From NCBI GenBank assembly GCA_914767715.1, contig OU612070.1, positions 5,163,501-5,227,500 on the forward strand: a stretch of DNA of 64,000 nt, read 5' to 3'. Each line of letters starts with the position of its first letter. Positions within the stretch are counted from its first letter, which is position 1. The position numbers were made by a program, and so were the translations under genes. The notes below the pieces were generated by a model. The model ran no database searches. It worked only from the letters and a program-made list of their open reading frames with translations, and was not told the DNA's origin. Of the stretch, positions 35,701-46,952 are shown piece by piece. Source of the DNA: Membranipora membranacea (lineage: Eukaryota; Bryozoa; Gymnolaemata; Cheilostomatida; Membraniporidae).

Positions 35701-38243
35701 TGTCTCTAACTGCCCATCCCCTCCTCCCCCCTCCTCCCCCTCCTCCCCCCTCCTCCCCCCTCCTCCCCCCTCCTCCCCCCACAAGTATTAGTACTTGTTA
35801 CACACATACATACACATTACACATTATTATGTTGTAATGACTTATCGATAGAGACTATGAGCATGCAGTACATGCACAGCGATTGTGTTGAGAGCGCAAT
35901 ATAATATCAAAACAAAAGCCAAAACCAAAAGCGTTGGACAAACCTTAAGATTGAGCAAATCTTTCTGTATAGTTTTACCACTATCCTCATCTCTTCCGTA
36001 TAATGGGATACGATGATCATGTACTGGGTTTTTCTGGAGGTTAAGTATGATATTGTGCTGAGTATTTGAGTCATCTGCCCATGTAAGGTTTACTGTCAAA
36101 CTGTGAGCCAGTGGGTAGGTAGGATCTGGGATGTCTGGTATAACAGCAAGCCATTCTAAAATAAATATGTACTGCTAGTAAGTCAAGTCATCAGATAGGA
36201 AGGAATAGACAGAGGCCATAGACTATCTACCATCCAAAGACCAATTTTGGTGAATGACAATGCATAGTACTGTCTGACCAGGTCAGAGTCTGACTTAGCT
36301 GACTCATCAAATTTAAATATGTTTAAAGGTGATTTAAAACTTCAACTGTCTCTGTGTTGCCCTGTTAATGATTTTATCTACGTTCATGTCACGATACCTC
36401 ACACAGTAATTTGACCACTTACCAGTTAAAAGTTATGCAAGCATTGGGCTGAAATTTTTGCTCATATTTAACATCAAGTTTGCTTTACACACACTCTGAA
36501 TGGGCATATGAGTCCTGTTGTACATGCTAACTAAGCATTGAATTGGCATTCTTACGCAACTGGGTTTGCATATAAGCAATGCAAACGTCATGAAAATGAC
36601 TGCTCCACTCTGCATGCAATCAGAGGATTTACATGTTTATATAGAAGGGTGTGTCTGACATTTTTTCCCCCTGTGTCAAGTTACGATGATAAAGCTATAT
36701 CTTGGAATGATCCAGGAAAAAAAGGGTTGTATTTCATGATTGCAACTAAATCGAGCATAACAATAAATACGGTCACATGAGAATTGGTTTTGTTTTTTGA
36801 TGGTATGAAGCTGGGAATGCACTAGGGGGTCATTTTATGCTCCAACCAGTTGTAACGGTTTCAAGGGCGCCTCCTGTGAAAATTAACAATGACTAAAATA
36901 ATGGACAACGAAACGGTGACCAATAGGGCGACACCTTTACCTTGGGTGTCTTTGTATGATAGAAAAATTATTTCTTTGATTTACAGTGAACTACATAATG
37001 AGCCAAGTTAGGCAAAATTGGTAGGCCTACCCATCTTTTAGAAATAATAAATCTTGCTGGCTCAAAATACATAGCATAATCAGGATCTAAGCATTACTTA
37101 CTAATCGACTTCCTATAAGAAATTATATGCTTTAAGAAAAAAGAATGGAAATCAGCTAGAGTCACACCTATTTTTAAAGGTGGTGATAGAAATGTTCCAT
37201 CCAGCTTTCGACCAATCTCAGTTTTATCAATTTTATCCAAAATCTTTGAGAAACACATCAATATTCACCTTCAGCTTCAAACATTTAGAATCAAATAAAA
37301 TCCTAAACAATTTACAGCCAGGTTTCAGAAAAGGTTTCTCTTGCGCAGATGCTATGCATAAGATATTTAGTGATTGTCTAGACTAGAAATCTCAAGGTTA
37401 TTACATTTCTATAATATTTCTGGACTTCAAAAAAGCGTTTGATTGTGTTGATCATGCTATACGTCTTCAGAATTGTCTAGATATGGCATAACTGGATCAG
37501 TTTTAAAACAGCTAGGTTTTCTCTACACCACAAAATACGTTAGAAAATAGCAAAGAATAATCCAAGACTAAATATTGATGAAATTATGTACGATAAGGAA
37601 TACTGCGTAATGTTACTGCGTAATGTTACTGCGTAATGTTACTGCGTAATGTTACTGCGCAATGTTACTGCGCAATGTTACTGCGCAATGTTACTGCGCA
37701 ATGTTACTGCGCAATGTTACTGCGCAATGTTACTGCGCAATGTTACTGTGCAATGTTACTGCGTAATGTTACTGCGTAATGTTACGTACAATGAACCAAT
37801 CCACTTAGTATTCACAGGGGCAAAATGTTGATTTAGGGAGTATCAACATCAAACCTAAAAATACAGGACCTGTTATGCTTTGTTATTTATCATCTCAAGT
37901 CTTTCACTGTGAACATCTACGGAGATTATCAGCCATGTCCAGCTGTTGTTTCCCTCAAGTTCTTTGAGTTTCCTGGGTACAAATAATTTGACAAATTCAT
38001 TGCCATCTCACTTGACTGAACTAAAAGGTGCTAAAACTTGATCATACAGTGAACATGTTGATACGAGACCACACCCTCGGAAACTAAAGATGAGACAAAG
38101 ATTATGGAAGATTTTAATCGCTCCCCTCAGCTTTATCGGTTTGTTACAACTGCTGAGCAGCTCTATAACTGCTGAATATTCTTTCTCTTACCTGCGGTAC
38201 AAGCTTGAATAATTAATAGTAGAGCCAGTAGTAGTCCCTCCAT
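20712..38243 (-). CDS. Copy B: membrane mucin with ADAM/ADAMTS-type metalloprotease head, long mucin tract (18 exons)
   Basis: Exons (5'->3'): 38243-38192, 36155-35944, 35490-35410, 35047-34897, 34569-34304, 33920-33843, 33610-33465, 32989-32840, 32221-32057, 31760-31619, 31136-31026, 30532-30481, 28404-28221, 27650-25760, 25081-24874, 23019-22897, 22643-22509, 21124-20712. Total 4,560 nt (1,519 aa), no internal stop. Most exon lengths and all phases equal those of copy A. Signal peptide MEGLLLALLLIIQACTA; prodomain to the furin site RVKR (about residue 203); reprolysin domain with HELGHNLGASHDG from residue 374 and Met-turn NVMAPSSG; ADAMTS-like Cys-rich domain; PLAC-like modules, the first about 10 residues longer than in A; about 500 residues of Thr/Pro mucin; SEA; EGF; follistatin-like EGF; transmembrane helix; a tail of about 110 residues rich in Pro, Gly and Tyr (PPGYGSPMIPPPFGRR, PKPDYDYAVPTP). 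The tail is unlike that of A, suggesting different intracellular partners. Confidence 0.88.
23798..24558. mobile_element. Candidate MITE (about 760 bp) in intron 15 of copy B
   Basis: Perfect 13-bp terminal inverted repeat, AATGGGGTTGTGT at 23798-23810 and its complement at 24546-24558, with further imperfect inward symmetry (GATGAGACC against GGTCTCATC). The interior is very AT-rich. No clear target duplication and no coding capacity. Confidence 0.6.
25890..27435 (-). repeat. Thr/Pro mucin tract of copy B (degenerate 12-18 bp repeats)
   Basis: On the plus strand this is runs of GTTGTTGGTGTAGTAGTGG and close variants, coding on the minus strand for (P-T-T-T-T/T-P) repeats of about 500 residues. 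Dense Thr with Pro predicts heavy mucin-type O-glycosylation. The tract lies within one exon between the third PLAC-like module and the SEA domain. Confidence 0.9.
28487..28497 (-). promoter_or_regulatory. TATA-like motif in intron 12 of copy B
   Basis: AATTTATAAAT, just upstream of a hydrophobic out-of-frame ATG stretch and the splice acceptor for the first PLAC-like exon. Conserved with the D units and copy C. Suggests an ancestral internal start for a protease-free transcript; coordinates are approximate. Confidence 0.3.
28839..30357. mobile_element. Foldback element, 1.52 kb, in intron 12 of copy B
   Basis: Two inverted arms of about 650 bp (28839-29490 and 29680-30357) flank a loop of about 190 bp. 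Ends are TTGTTGAAC and its complement, flanked by CTG on both sides. The outer part of each arm carries many short repeats of AACGTCGCAA type. It interrupts an intron block that is otherwise shared with the D units. No long coding frame is present; the short frames inside are arm shadows of each other. Confidence 0.85.
32458..32672. repeat. 71-bp tandem repeat, three copies, intron 8 of copy B
   Basis: Units begin CTAGCACAATTTTATATTTG at 32461, 32532 and 32603 and contain GCTAGC palindromes. The first two are almost identical; the third ends with small changes. Confidence 0.92.
35712..35780. repeat. C-rich microsatellite (TCCTCCCCCC), G-quadruplex-prone on the minus strand
   Basis: About six near-perfect 10-bp units in intron 3 of copy B. 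The complementary strand has repeated G5-6 runs at short spacing. The RNA of copy B is transcribed from the strand that carries the G runs in its pre-mRNA. Confidence 0.85.
37110..37500 (+). pseudogene. Decayed LINE reverse-transcriptase fragment in intron 1 of copy B
   Basis: Plus-strand translations, broken by stops and frame changes, show phrases typical of non-LTR retrotransposon reverse transcriptase: KSARVTPIFKGGDRN, SSFRPISVLSILSKIFEKHI, PGFRKGFSCADAMHKIF and ISLDFKKAFDCVDHAI. Only a few hundred bases remain and no endonuclease or 3' tail is seen. Orientation is opposite to the host gene. Confidence 0.85.
37601..37785. repeat. 13-bp minisatellite (TACTGCGTAATGT), about 14 copies
   Basis: Tandem array with two variants, TACTGCGTAATGT at both ends and TACTGCGCAATGT in the middle. 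It follows the LINE fragment inside intron 1 of copy B. The arrangement of variants suggests expansion of a central subtype. Confidence 0.92.
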
Positions 38244-38884
38244 GCTTTTCGAGTCGTAAAATCTTGTTGATTTGAATAATGTGTGATGAATACTGAGTCA
38301 AAGCGTTCTTTGAGGTCCGCCAGCAGACCTTGATATCTGAAAGTGAAGAATTAGAATTTAAGTCCCTCCAACCTTGACTTGAATGTTTCATAGACGGAGT
38401 TTCCTAACTATGCAATTTGACATATCTCATACAGGGCATTGCCGAACATGGCACAAGTTACAAGTTTGGCGATCATATTACATTTTGTAGCCACAGTGAA
38501 CAAATCTGGCCATATTTGCCAAATCTCATGTATGTATTGTAATTTTAAGAGATAGCTGACTGTAAACCTGGCTGGTAAAATGTCAAATATACACAGCCTC
38601 TTGACATGATGAGGGTCCGAAAGGATTCTGAAAAAGTTCAACGATCATAACTAGCCTTCATGAGCTTCATGTCATTTTACAAGGCTTTTGTATAAATCAG
38701 TTGGTTAGCCTTTCAATGGATATGAACCACAATATCAATAGGAAATTTAAATGTACTTAATGCTTTATAAACAAATCACAATTACTTCAAAAAAGATTTC
38801 TATCACAGCCGTACCCTCTCACACTATATGTGTAGGTTGGAATCACAAGTTTTGTCTCTGTCCGAAGACTGAGAAATAAAGGTG

Positions 38885-39065
38885 CCTATAGGGCGCAGTC
38901 GCCATATTCGGCGCCAAGTTGCTCTCAGCTTGCAGGCAGGTCAGAGCACACCTGGGGCATCAATTAAGCCCAGTAGTCGGTAGACGGCAGCAGGATTGGA
39001 AACCGAGACCTCCAATGCTTGCGCGTCAGAGGGCAGGTGCCCTAACCAACTGAGCTACCTCCTAC
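38885..39065 (-). mobile_element. tRNA-derived SINE, family 1
   Basis: The minus strand begins GGAGGTAGCTCAGTTGGTTA, an A-box-like tRNA head, followed by a degenerate B box (GGTTTCCAATCC). The body shares GAGAGCAAC and CTGACCTG-type phrases with the element at 51678. Pol III promoter elements are recognisable but the tRNA fold is degenerate, so it is not a functional tRNA. Confidence 0.75.
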
Positions 39066-39924
39066 TCCTAATATAGCCGATAACTTAGTGTTTTGTTGCT
39101 CGTTCCAGCTGACCCTAGCCGACTCAATAATCTAGTCTCCCTACCACCTTAGTGGTGAAGCTCTCTACGCCCCTGTTAATTCTCACCATTCTGGTTTTGT
39201 TCAAAATAGCCCCCTGGATTTCCACTCCAAAATAGCCCCTGGATGTCTACCTCAAATATAAGTGACATTCCACTCTAATTGCTTGCATATGCCCTATGTG
39301 AGCTATAGAAAGTGACAGAATTATAGTTTGCAGTAGAGATAATGTGTCCACATGCACCCAAATGATCCAACCAATGCATGTCAGTCTCTCTTACAGACCA
39401 GTTTCATTATAAGGTGTAGTGTCTCAAAGCATTATCAGCCCTATCACACAGCAGTAACATTTGTATAGACAGAACTGTCAGCGGATATCAAGGGATTGAC
39501 TTGTGAGACCCTGATTACCTGTAGTACATCGAACACAAGAATGACTCCTAGGTCACAACTTTGTCCTACTCCTACCCTGGGAGGGGCAGGAATACTACGC
39601 CTAATGCATTTATAGCTAGAGTTTAGTAAAAACTTAAACAGATGGTACATAGCATGACATCCCAGGTCACCCTAGAGCAGTAAAGAACCTGCGGAGGAAG
39701 TGCTCACTCTTTCTGACGGCTTGAAATAGAGAAATATATGGCTATCTTACATTTACACAGGGTCAGCCTTTTCATAAACTCTGACTCTAGCTAGTGAAAT
39801 TTGGTGTTAGCTAACATTTAGTAATGCCTCAACTAGCTAGATTTATCTCTATTATTTACTCCTCCAGGGTGTGCATTGATAGCCTACTTTCTCTCTTGCC
39901 GATCCGACTGTCAATCCTTTGGGC

Positions 39925-40230
39925 AGGCAGGGTGGCGTAGTGGTTAGGATTCGAGCTTCTCAATCTGAGAGTTGCAGGTTCGGATCCCGGTCGCTACCAA
40001 TTCTGCTGAAGGAGGTGAGCTCTCCGATCAATGGCCTAGCTTGCCCACCCTTACATTGTACAAGGGTGCGCTAATTAGATGAGATGTATCATGTGTTATG
40101 TATCATGTATCATGTATCATCAATCTTATGTATCATGTATCATGTATCATGTATCATCAATCTTATGTAACCATATTCTCATTTGCCCGAAAGGGGCACT
40201 GAATAGGATATAAAGTTCATATTATTATAT
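39925..40230 (+). mobile_element. tRNA-derived SINE, family 2, with ATGTATC tail
   Basis: Head GGTGGCGTAGTGGTTAGGAT with B box GGTTCGGATCC, so the first 75 bases resemble a tRNA; then an unrelated body and a 3' run of ATGTATCATGT repeats. Distinct in sequence from the other two SINEs. Confidence 0.7.
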
Positions 40231-41115
40231 TACTATTATTGTATACTCACATTTGGAATGTTGAAATTAATTCCAGTTCCTTCTACTAAAGACTCCTCAA
40301 ACTGATGCCTTGTAACACAACTTGATCCATGAATCAATTTTCTACTTTCAGTTGCACATCATGAGTGCTGGATTAACATCCAGCATCCTTTATTTAAATA
40401 TAAATACCCTTTATATCAGAGTTTCTATATAAATGTTTGCTAAGCTGAATGATCTCATACTTTTGCGTGTCAGGGAGAACAATAGGCACTAGACTAAGAA
40501 CTCACAGGAATTCGATACATTCATTCAAGAGTAAAATGTTTGTATACCTGTGTGTACAAGGGGAAATTCTGATAGGTACACACACCCTTGAGTATTTGCT
40601 ATGTAAATCTGATGTGATATATTGCTGGTGTGCTGTTGCGTCATCATATAACCGTTCACAGCAAGTGCAGTACCTGGTACATATATAAGTGTACATAGAT
40701 GACATAAGGAAAAGTTTGTATTATCGCTTCAATATGTGTTTTTAGTCTAGGAAGCCTCCAAAAATATTCAAGAAGTTAACTCTAAAGAAACGTGATAGTT
40801 TGCCCAATTTGATTCTTGATTCTGATTTGATTATTGTAAATGATTATGTTGCTAGGTTAATGCTCAAAATTATTTAATCAACACTATAATATCGATTGGC
40901 TATACGAGCTCGATATTAACGAGTACGTTTGTCCAGCCTTGGACAAGTTGGCAAATTGTTCATCCTGATGAAGTTCGGTACATAAAAAAGGACTGTGTTT
41001 GAAAGCCTATTTACTGCATGTACAAGACTCAGAAATTAGAACAGACACAACCCTTTGTGATGGAAAAAATAGAAGTAATTACATATAGTGACTGAGATTA
41101 TGCTCACGGTATGGT

Positions 41116-41194
41116 GGCCTGTCTTGACAAGTATTGACGGTGGGGGGAGGGAGAGGTGTGCACCCCTTACCAACCAAACTTGTCAAGACAGGCC
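41116..41194. repeat. Perfect 16-bp inverted repeat (hairpin), 47-bp loop
   Basis: GGCCTGTCTTGACAAG at 41116-41131 and its exact complement at 41179-41194. Could be a small transposon end pair or a transcribed hairpin; nothing else marks its function. Confidence 0.8.
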
Positions 41195-41669
41195 AATTGT
41201 ATGGGAATGGTAGTACATGTTGATGATGAGACAATATCAGGCATAAAAACAAAAGTGTGAGGTTTTACAAAATTTGCAAAAATTATATTCATTTTAATTT
41301 ATTTTCTCTAAAAATAATACATTGAGGAATAACTTTTTAGTAAACTAATATAATGCAAAGTGTGCACAGCCTCTCAAGTTTTCTCAAGTTGTAACCTCAA
41401 ACTTTTTTTCTGATCTGCTCGTATGTTAAGTTTTGTAGAATTTGTCTCTCAGAAAGCCCAAAGACAACTATGTCACAACTCGTTAGATAGCAAGTATCAT
41501 GAGGCTTTAGAGGTTAAGTGAATGAATATCAAAATTCCTAATATCCTGGTTTCTTATCCTGGAATCTGATATAAAGGTGCAACACCTTTTAGATAAAAAT
41601 AAGCACACAAAGAAAACATGCATCAATGTTAAACCTCTTACCAATTAAAGGATGTATACTGCCCCACGG

Positions 41670-41706
41670 AGGGTGGGAGGGTGGGAGGTTGGGAGGGTGG
41701 GAGGGT
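41670..41706 (+). other. G-quadruplex motif, plus strand
   Basis: At least seven runs of three Gs separated by single bases (GGGTGGGAGGGTGGGAGG and continuation). This is a textbook-strength quadruplex motif. It lies about 640 bp upstream of the NHL gene start, so a promoter role is possible but unproven. Confidence 0.7.
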
Positions 41707-42343
41707 AACTTTTCTTCCTTGGTGCTACTGCCAGCAGGGAGTTTGTGCGGTGTAATTGTCTGCTCACAGCAGGAGAGGGTACAACTCCTGAACTGAACTT
41801 TATCATTTTATCATTATCTTGGCATTATTACTCAAAGCAGGGTGTTTGGCACATGTTTATCCAGAGTTTCGTATTAACAGGAAGTTGTATTCTGAAATTC
41901 TGTAACACTTACAGCCTAAAGCTATAGCACAGGGTCATTACAACATAATGGAGAACTTGACGGTACATTCAAAGTCCAACCAGCAAAGTTTAATCTCCTT
42001 ACCTTTCTTTGTTTCTATGTATTCTGGTCTGATATTATGATCAAACTCCAAGGGGTCTTTGAAAGTTCAACTTGCACATGAGAGATGCGTGCCCTTTGTA
42101 AATAACATTAGCATCGAGGCAAGGAGGATTATTTTTATCTGTCAAACACAAGTGATAACAACTAATATAATCATCTGGCCAGGTGATCATTCAAAACGAC
42201 TGTGTTATTTCTAAATGGCCTTTTCTTATCATTTTGCTCCAAATATATGAACGATAGGCGATTTTATAGAGTGCAACTGTTTATACGATTGATCGTAACA
42301 AAATGTGACCACCATTACAGTGGGAGAGTGTAAAAGGTACGCC

Positions 42344-45300
42344 ATGGCAAAGATGAACCTTTTAGTATTGGTAAGTTTCCCTATCAATATTATAAAAAAA
42401 TATGTTTTTTTGTTGTTGTGATTTGTACCACTAAATCGTCCAATTGTTGTTGATAGCTGAATGATAATGGTTTACAAAACTTACAAAAGAATTGTTTTAT
42501 CCAACCCGAAGAGTGATTCTTCCTTTTCAAGTTTGATTTTCCGGTCGGAATCAAAAAGTTTGAAAAAAATTTGTATTTGAGTTAGCTTTTTCAAATTCAA
42601 TTTAGTTCACCCCCAAAAATCTGATTATAAACCAGTTTTTACCTTACCACAACAAAACAGAGTAGATCTAAGTATGAGCAATGGGCAGTTTAATAATTCA
42701 TAGTTTAGGTGACCCTGTGCGACAAATATAGAAACGCAATCAAATTTTGGCATCAATGTCTCACTATATAAAGTCACTGCACTACCTAAATTGCAAAATG
42801 AAATACTTAATTAATTGTTAATATTTCCAGCTCTTACTTGGTGTTATAATGATGCAAAGTGAATCATCAGCATCATCTCCACCAGGCAGAACTACAGTTA
42901 GATGGAGTGATGCTGCAGTCAACTTCTTACAAAGGTATGTATGTTGTGATGAGGCGCATAATTCACATACTCATAATTCTTGAGTGTTATAATCAAGGCT
43001 GATACTTTCATTTACAATACTTCCTTATATTGCATTGAAATTCGATAAAAGCTTTGGAAATGAGTAAATGGACATGCATGGCATAGCATATTCAAACGCC
43101 CAGCAAGTAAAAATACCACATGGAGTGTTATTGAGGGGATGGCCACTGGGTCTATTTTCAAGAAAGTTTTTGTCTTTCATTGAAAGTTAACAACTAATTA
43201 GACCTGGTGATTCCATTTAAATATCTTCCAGATAATGATTTGTAATGCTGTGTTTTATCGGGTATCAATCAAATTGAGTTCATTCTTCTGTTTGCAGCAT
43301 GAAGCTCGGCGACTTGACAAAAACAACACGTTTTGGTTTCCAAAACGTAAACCATATCGAAGAGGATATGCAGGTACCCGGGAATTTATTGTTTGCTTTG
43401 AGTAATAGTTTGAGAAGCAGTAGAAGTGATGGGCAAGGACAACGGAGCCTAAAAATAGCTGAGAACCCACTAAAGATATGGAACTTCCCAACAAAATTCA
43501 GCAACGGGAAGGAGAGATCAATCAAAATTACTGGCTTTGTTCAGCTTTCAAAATCAAAGATTGTCATGGTCAACTCTGACACGCATTGCTTGAGTCTGCT
43601 CGATCGCAAATCAGGAAATGTATCGAACTTTGTCGGATATTGCAATGATCAGGCTCCTGGTTATCAGGACGGTTCATTTGCCGAGGCACGATTTGATAGC
43701 CCTCATTCAATTATTAAAGCTCATGGGCGAATAGCGCAGTATTTGGTGTCCGATTCCAATAATGGAGCAGTGCGAAGAATTAAACTCGCTCTAAAATCTG
43801 TAACCACATTTGTCAAGAATGCCAAATTGATTTCCATATCAAACATCGTGCAGGGTAGCTTAGGTCAAGTTTATGCCACAGTCTTGGGGCAAATCTTCAA
43901 AATAGCCTATGCTGGTAGATCTGTCAGTCTTTTAATGGGTCAAAGAAGTACTCATCTTAGAGATGGTCCAAGAATTCTAACTGACTTTTCGGACAGAATA
44001 ATTAGCTTGATGAACATTGGCTCTAACAATATACTCTTTGCGGATAGGGACAACTCTAGGTTTGGTATGTTGGATACTGAAAATGATGTAGGGTTGTGGA
44101 TTGATTTCTGTGATCAAACGCAGTGTTTGAACTTCACAAAGCCCTCTGCAATGCTAACAACTGATAAAGGGATCTTTGTGGCCGCATCGAGAGGGATATA
44201 CAGGATCGACAGGAAAAATCAAGGCTAGTAACAACACCTGAATGGTGATTCCTGAGTAATCTTCAATGATTTTTGTTAGTCTGAGTGCTCAGATGGCTGG
44301 CATGGCATTACAATATCAAACACTCAATTTAACATGAGTGGTTGATGCCACTAACTCGCATTGCAGCCGTCTGCCGTCAGTCTTCAAAAGTACACTTGCC
44401 GACATAGATGTGCTATCGCCAAAACCAAATTCCACGTTTACCAAAGAGTTGAGATTGCAAGGCCTGGTCAGATTGTGACGATTGATCAGTTTGGTGAGGT
44501 AATACAACTCATCAAAGACTATAGTTCAATGCGACTCATGCTGGCATCAATCACCTGTATTTAACCTATATGTTGTATTTTTATGCAGGTTCATCCAAAA
44601 AATCTTCTGTAACAGCTGTAGCTAATTTTACTGCATCCACAACCACAACGCCTCAAATGAGAAGAACTAGAAACCACCTGCATACCCCGTCCACCCAACC
44701 CACACCAACTGCTGGTTAGTCAATTTTTCGTGATAGTAAGTTGCAATACTCCTTTGCATCACATTTAGCATTTTTATCAATAAAATCCAAAATAAAACCT
44801 TTGGATGTCCCATAGCTGTTCTGGTTGGGTTACCTTCACCCCCTCCATCCATCTCTTTTTTTAGCTATCTCCTATTTTTAGATAAGAATCTTGTGCGAAC
44901 TCTGACCTTTAGGGCACACTACTCCATCTCCTGCTCAGCGGTGTCGTACCCCTCTACCAGATTTGCTCTGGAGTCTCTGGCTGAAGCAAATTACAACAGA
45001 ATAAGCGAAATCTGTCAGAGAGGTATCATTGGTTGATTTGTTGGTTAATTTATCCATTTGTTTTGCTGGCCAAACTACCATAACTTTGAGATTTTGTTAT
45101 GATTTAAAACCAAAAAGAGAGCTCGAAGATTGTTCAAGGTGAAGAACAATTTTCTGCCTTTTCAAATAGTGGAAAACAATTTTCCCCCTTTTCGAAAAAT
45201 GAGAAAAACCTGAAATTCAGGGTTATAGTTAACTTTCTATGCATTGAGATCAATTTTTAAGCCATAAATATTTTCCGATATTTCCAAAAAAATAATTTTT

Positions 45301-46504
45301 TCCGAATATGTTTACCAAAAACACTCATATGATACAGTGTGGTGATTGTCTAAATGTCTTTAGTAGTTTTTTTAGCATCATCATCATATTCAAGATGAAA
45401 AACAATTCTCAGAAATAGAGGATAATGATTTTCTGCCTTTTCGAAATGTGGAAAACGATTTACCGCTATAAAACATATTTTCCGCCGTTCCGCGTTTTCC
45501 AGAACCCGGTTTTTGATGAGTCCCTATAATCTCTCACATAAAGTTTACAGTTTCTTTCTACTACAGATTGTGGGAAGTCAATGGATTCTCAAGCCGAGCT
45601 AAGTTGCTCGAATAACACGCTGACAGTATTATGGTCCACCAATAAAACTTTTGATAGTTCGACCTCTGACCTTCCTCTACAACTAAGAGCAAGACTAGCA
45701 TCGAGACTTCTCAGGAGGAGTACAGTTCCTATCCTACACACTCTTATCGCAACCGATATTCCAAAGTGAGTCATTTGATTTCAATCATCTGATATTTAAG
45801 GAGCCTACAGAAGAGCGGACTCACTTTGACAAAAGTTATTGTCTACAAATAAAAAAAGATTGGAGAAAAGAGTTTTATAGAAGTATGTTGAATTAAAATT
45901 GGAAATCAGAAAAACTTATGCCCAATAAGACAAACCCACTAATAGAGTAAATCTGTCAAATCATCCTAATCAAAAACTTAAATGCTGTTATTTTGTGGCT
46001 AAAAAGATAAAAATATTCCCTCAATGGTTAGCATTTCTTCTCTCCCCGCTCAATGGTGATCAGCTACCAGAACTGAACAGCTCTAGGATTTCATGTCTAC
46101 CAAAGGCCTGATGTGAAAGGAGACTATGATCAATGGCGTTAATTTTTATCAGAACACAAAAATAAGTCCTTTTTCTGAAGGGAAATCGGTGGTTAAGAGG
46201 ATTGGATAAATTATTAAAGTTTTAATAATAAAAACCATTATTGCATAATAACGGCGTGTTAATCCAGTGTTGATCTGGACATTTTGTTACGTTAGGAAGG
46301 GTGGGAGGGTTACATTCACATATATTAGAAAGTTATCCCACTAACAACAAAGTAGAGACAACTTTCAAATTTAAATCTAACTCTTTATTTTACAGGGTTA
46401 TTTACCCGTTGAAGAACAAGTCAGGAGCATATGCTGATTTCATACTGGTCTCGACATGCACAGGCAACATGTACTATGATGAAATGACAGACACCTGTCA
46501 ATAA
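42344..46504 (+). CDS. Secreted NHL-type beta-propeller protein with Thr/Pro linker
   Basis: Exons: 42344-42370 and 42831-42934 (signal peptide, MAKMNLLVLLLLGVIMMQS), 43298 to about 44223 (propeller), 44589-44714 (Thr/Pro-rich linker), 44882-45022, 45567-45765 and 46396-46504 (Cys-containing C-terminal domain, stop at 46504). The propeller exon has an NHL-like signature, GYQDGSFAEARFDSP followed by LVSDSNNGAVRRI, and later FVAASRGIYRID. The other junctions are GT-AG and in phase. The end of the propeller exon is unclear: the frame has no in-phase GT donor before its stop at 44226-44228. A GC-AG intron (AAG|GCTAGT at 44223) joins it in phase to 44589 and gives 543 aa. A separate exon-like segment, 44367-44493, has its own good sites but does not fit in phase. 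The C-terminal domain is unrecognised. Convergent with copy A. Confidence 0.7.
44367..44493 (+). other. Candidate alternative exon of the NHL gene
   Basis: Bounded by a good acceptor (CATTGCAG) and a strong donor (TTTG|GTGAGG). One frame stays open across it and joins in phase 1 to the next exon at 44589, exactly as needed. Its entry phase (0) does not match any visible donor of the propeller exon, so it may be an alternative or terminal exon. Confidence 0.4.
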
Positions 46505-46946
46505 ACAAGGACAGAGCATACTAGAGCAGACTCACATTGATGATCATGCCTAGACAATGAGGCGTTCATCGGCTTCCAGGCTTTTTTATCTCATTTGGCA
46601 ATCTGTTGTAAGATTGGTCTTTCATTCTTAGAAGGCATTAAACCCTATTGATGTTATTTAGATTTGAATGATTTTCCTCTAGCAGCCACTAGGGAAGCTA
46701 ATGGGTTGGCTCTGACCTGATAGACTGGCTTCAACCAGCCAATCAGAGCCAGCACATCGGCTACCATCAGGATTGCGCGATAGCTCACCATTTTGTCGAC
46801 ATTGCTAAAGAACCTATATGCTGATGATAGTAATATCACACACCGATACAAAGGTAAAGGAATCTAGGTTCATTCATTGAGGCCTATATAGTGTGACATT
46901 TTAAAAGAAGCTAATTCTACACTAACCATATATATTGATGTTGAAG

Positions 46947-46952
46947 AATAAA
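46947..46952 (+). terminator. Candidate polyadenylation signal of the NHL gene
   Basis: AATAAA about 440 bases after the stop at 46504. An AATAAA overlapping the stop codon itself is unlikely to be used. Confidence 0.3.

Larger units (their letters stand above)
38244..42343. other. Divergent intergenic region between copy B and the NHL gene
   Basis: About 4.1 kb containing two SINEs, the 16-bp hairpin and the G-quadruplex motif. I see no credible gene. The two start codons face away from each other, so the promoters of both genes should lie here; no clear TATA box was identified for either. Confidence 0.6.

Noticed and set aside
38950-39063. tRNA gene on the minus strand
   Set aside because: A and B boxes are present but the acceptor stem and anticodon arm do not pair, and a homologous body follows as in the 51.7-kb element, so it is a SINE.
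40449-40688. Possible GIY-YIG or retroelement fragment (SGRTIGTRLRTHRNSIH)
   Set aside because: The resemblance is limited to a short Arg/His phrase; no GIY or YIG core is visible.
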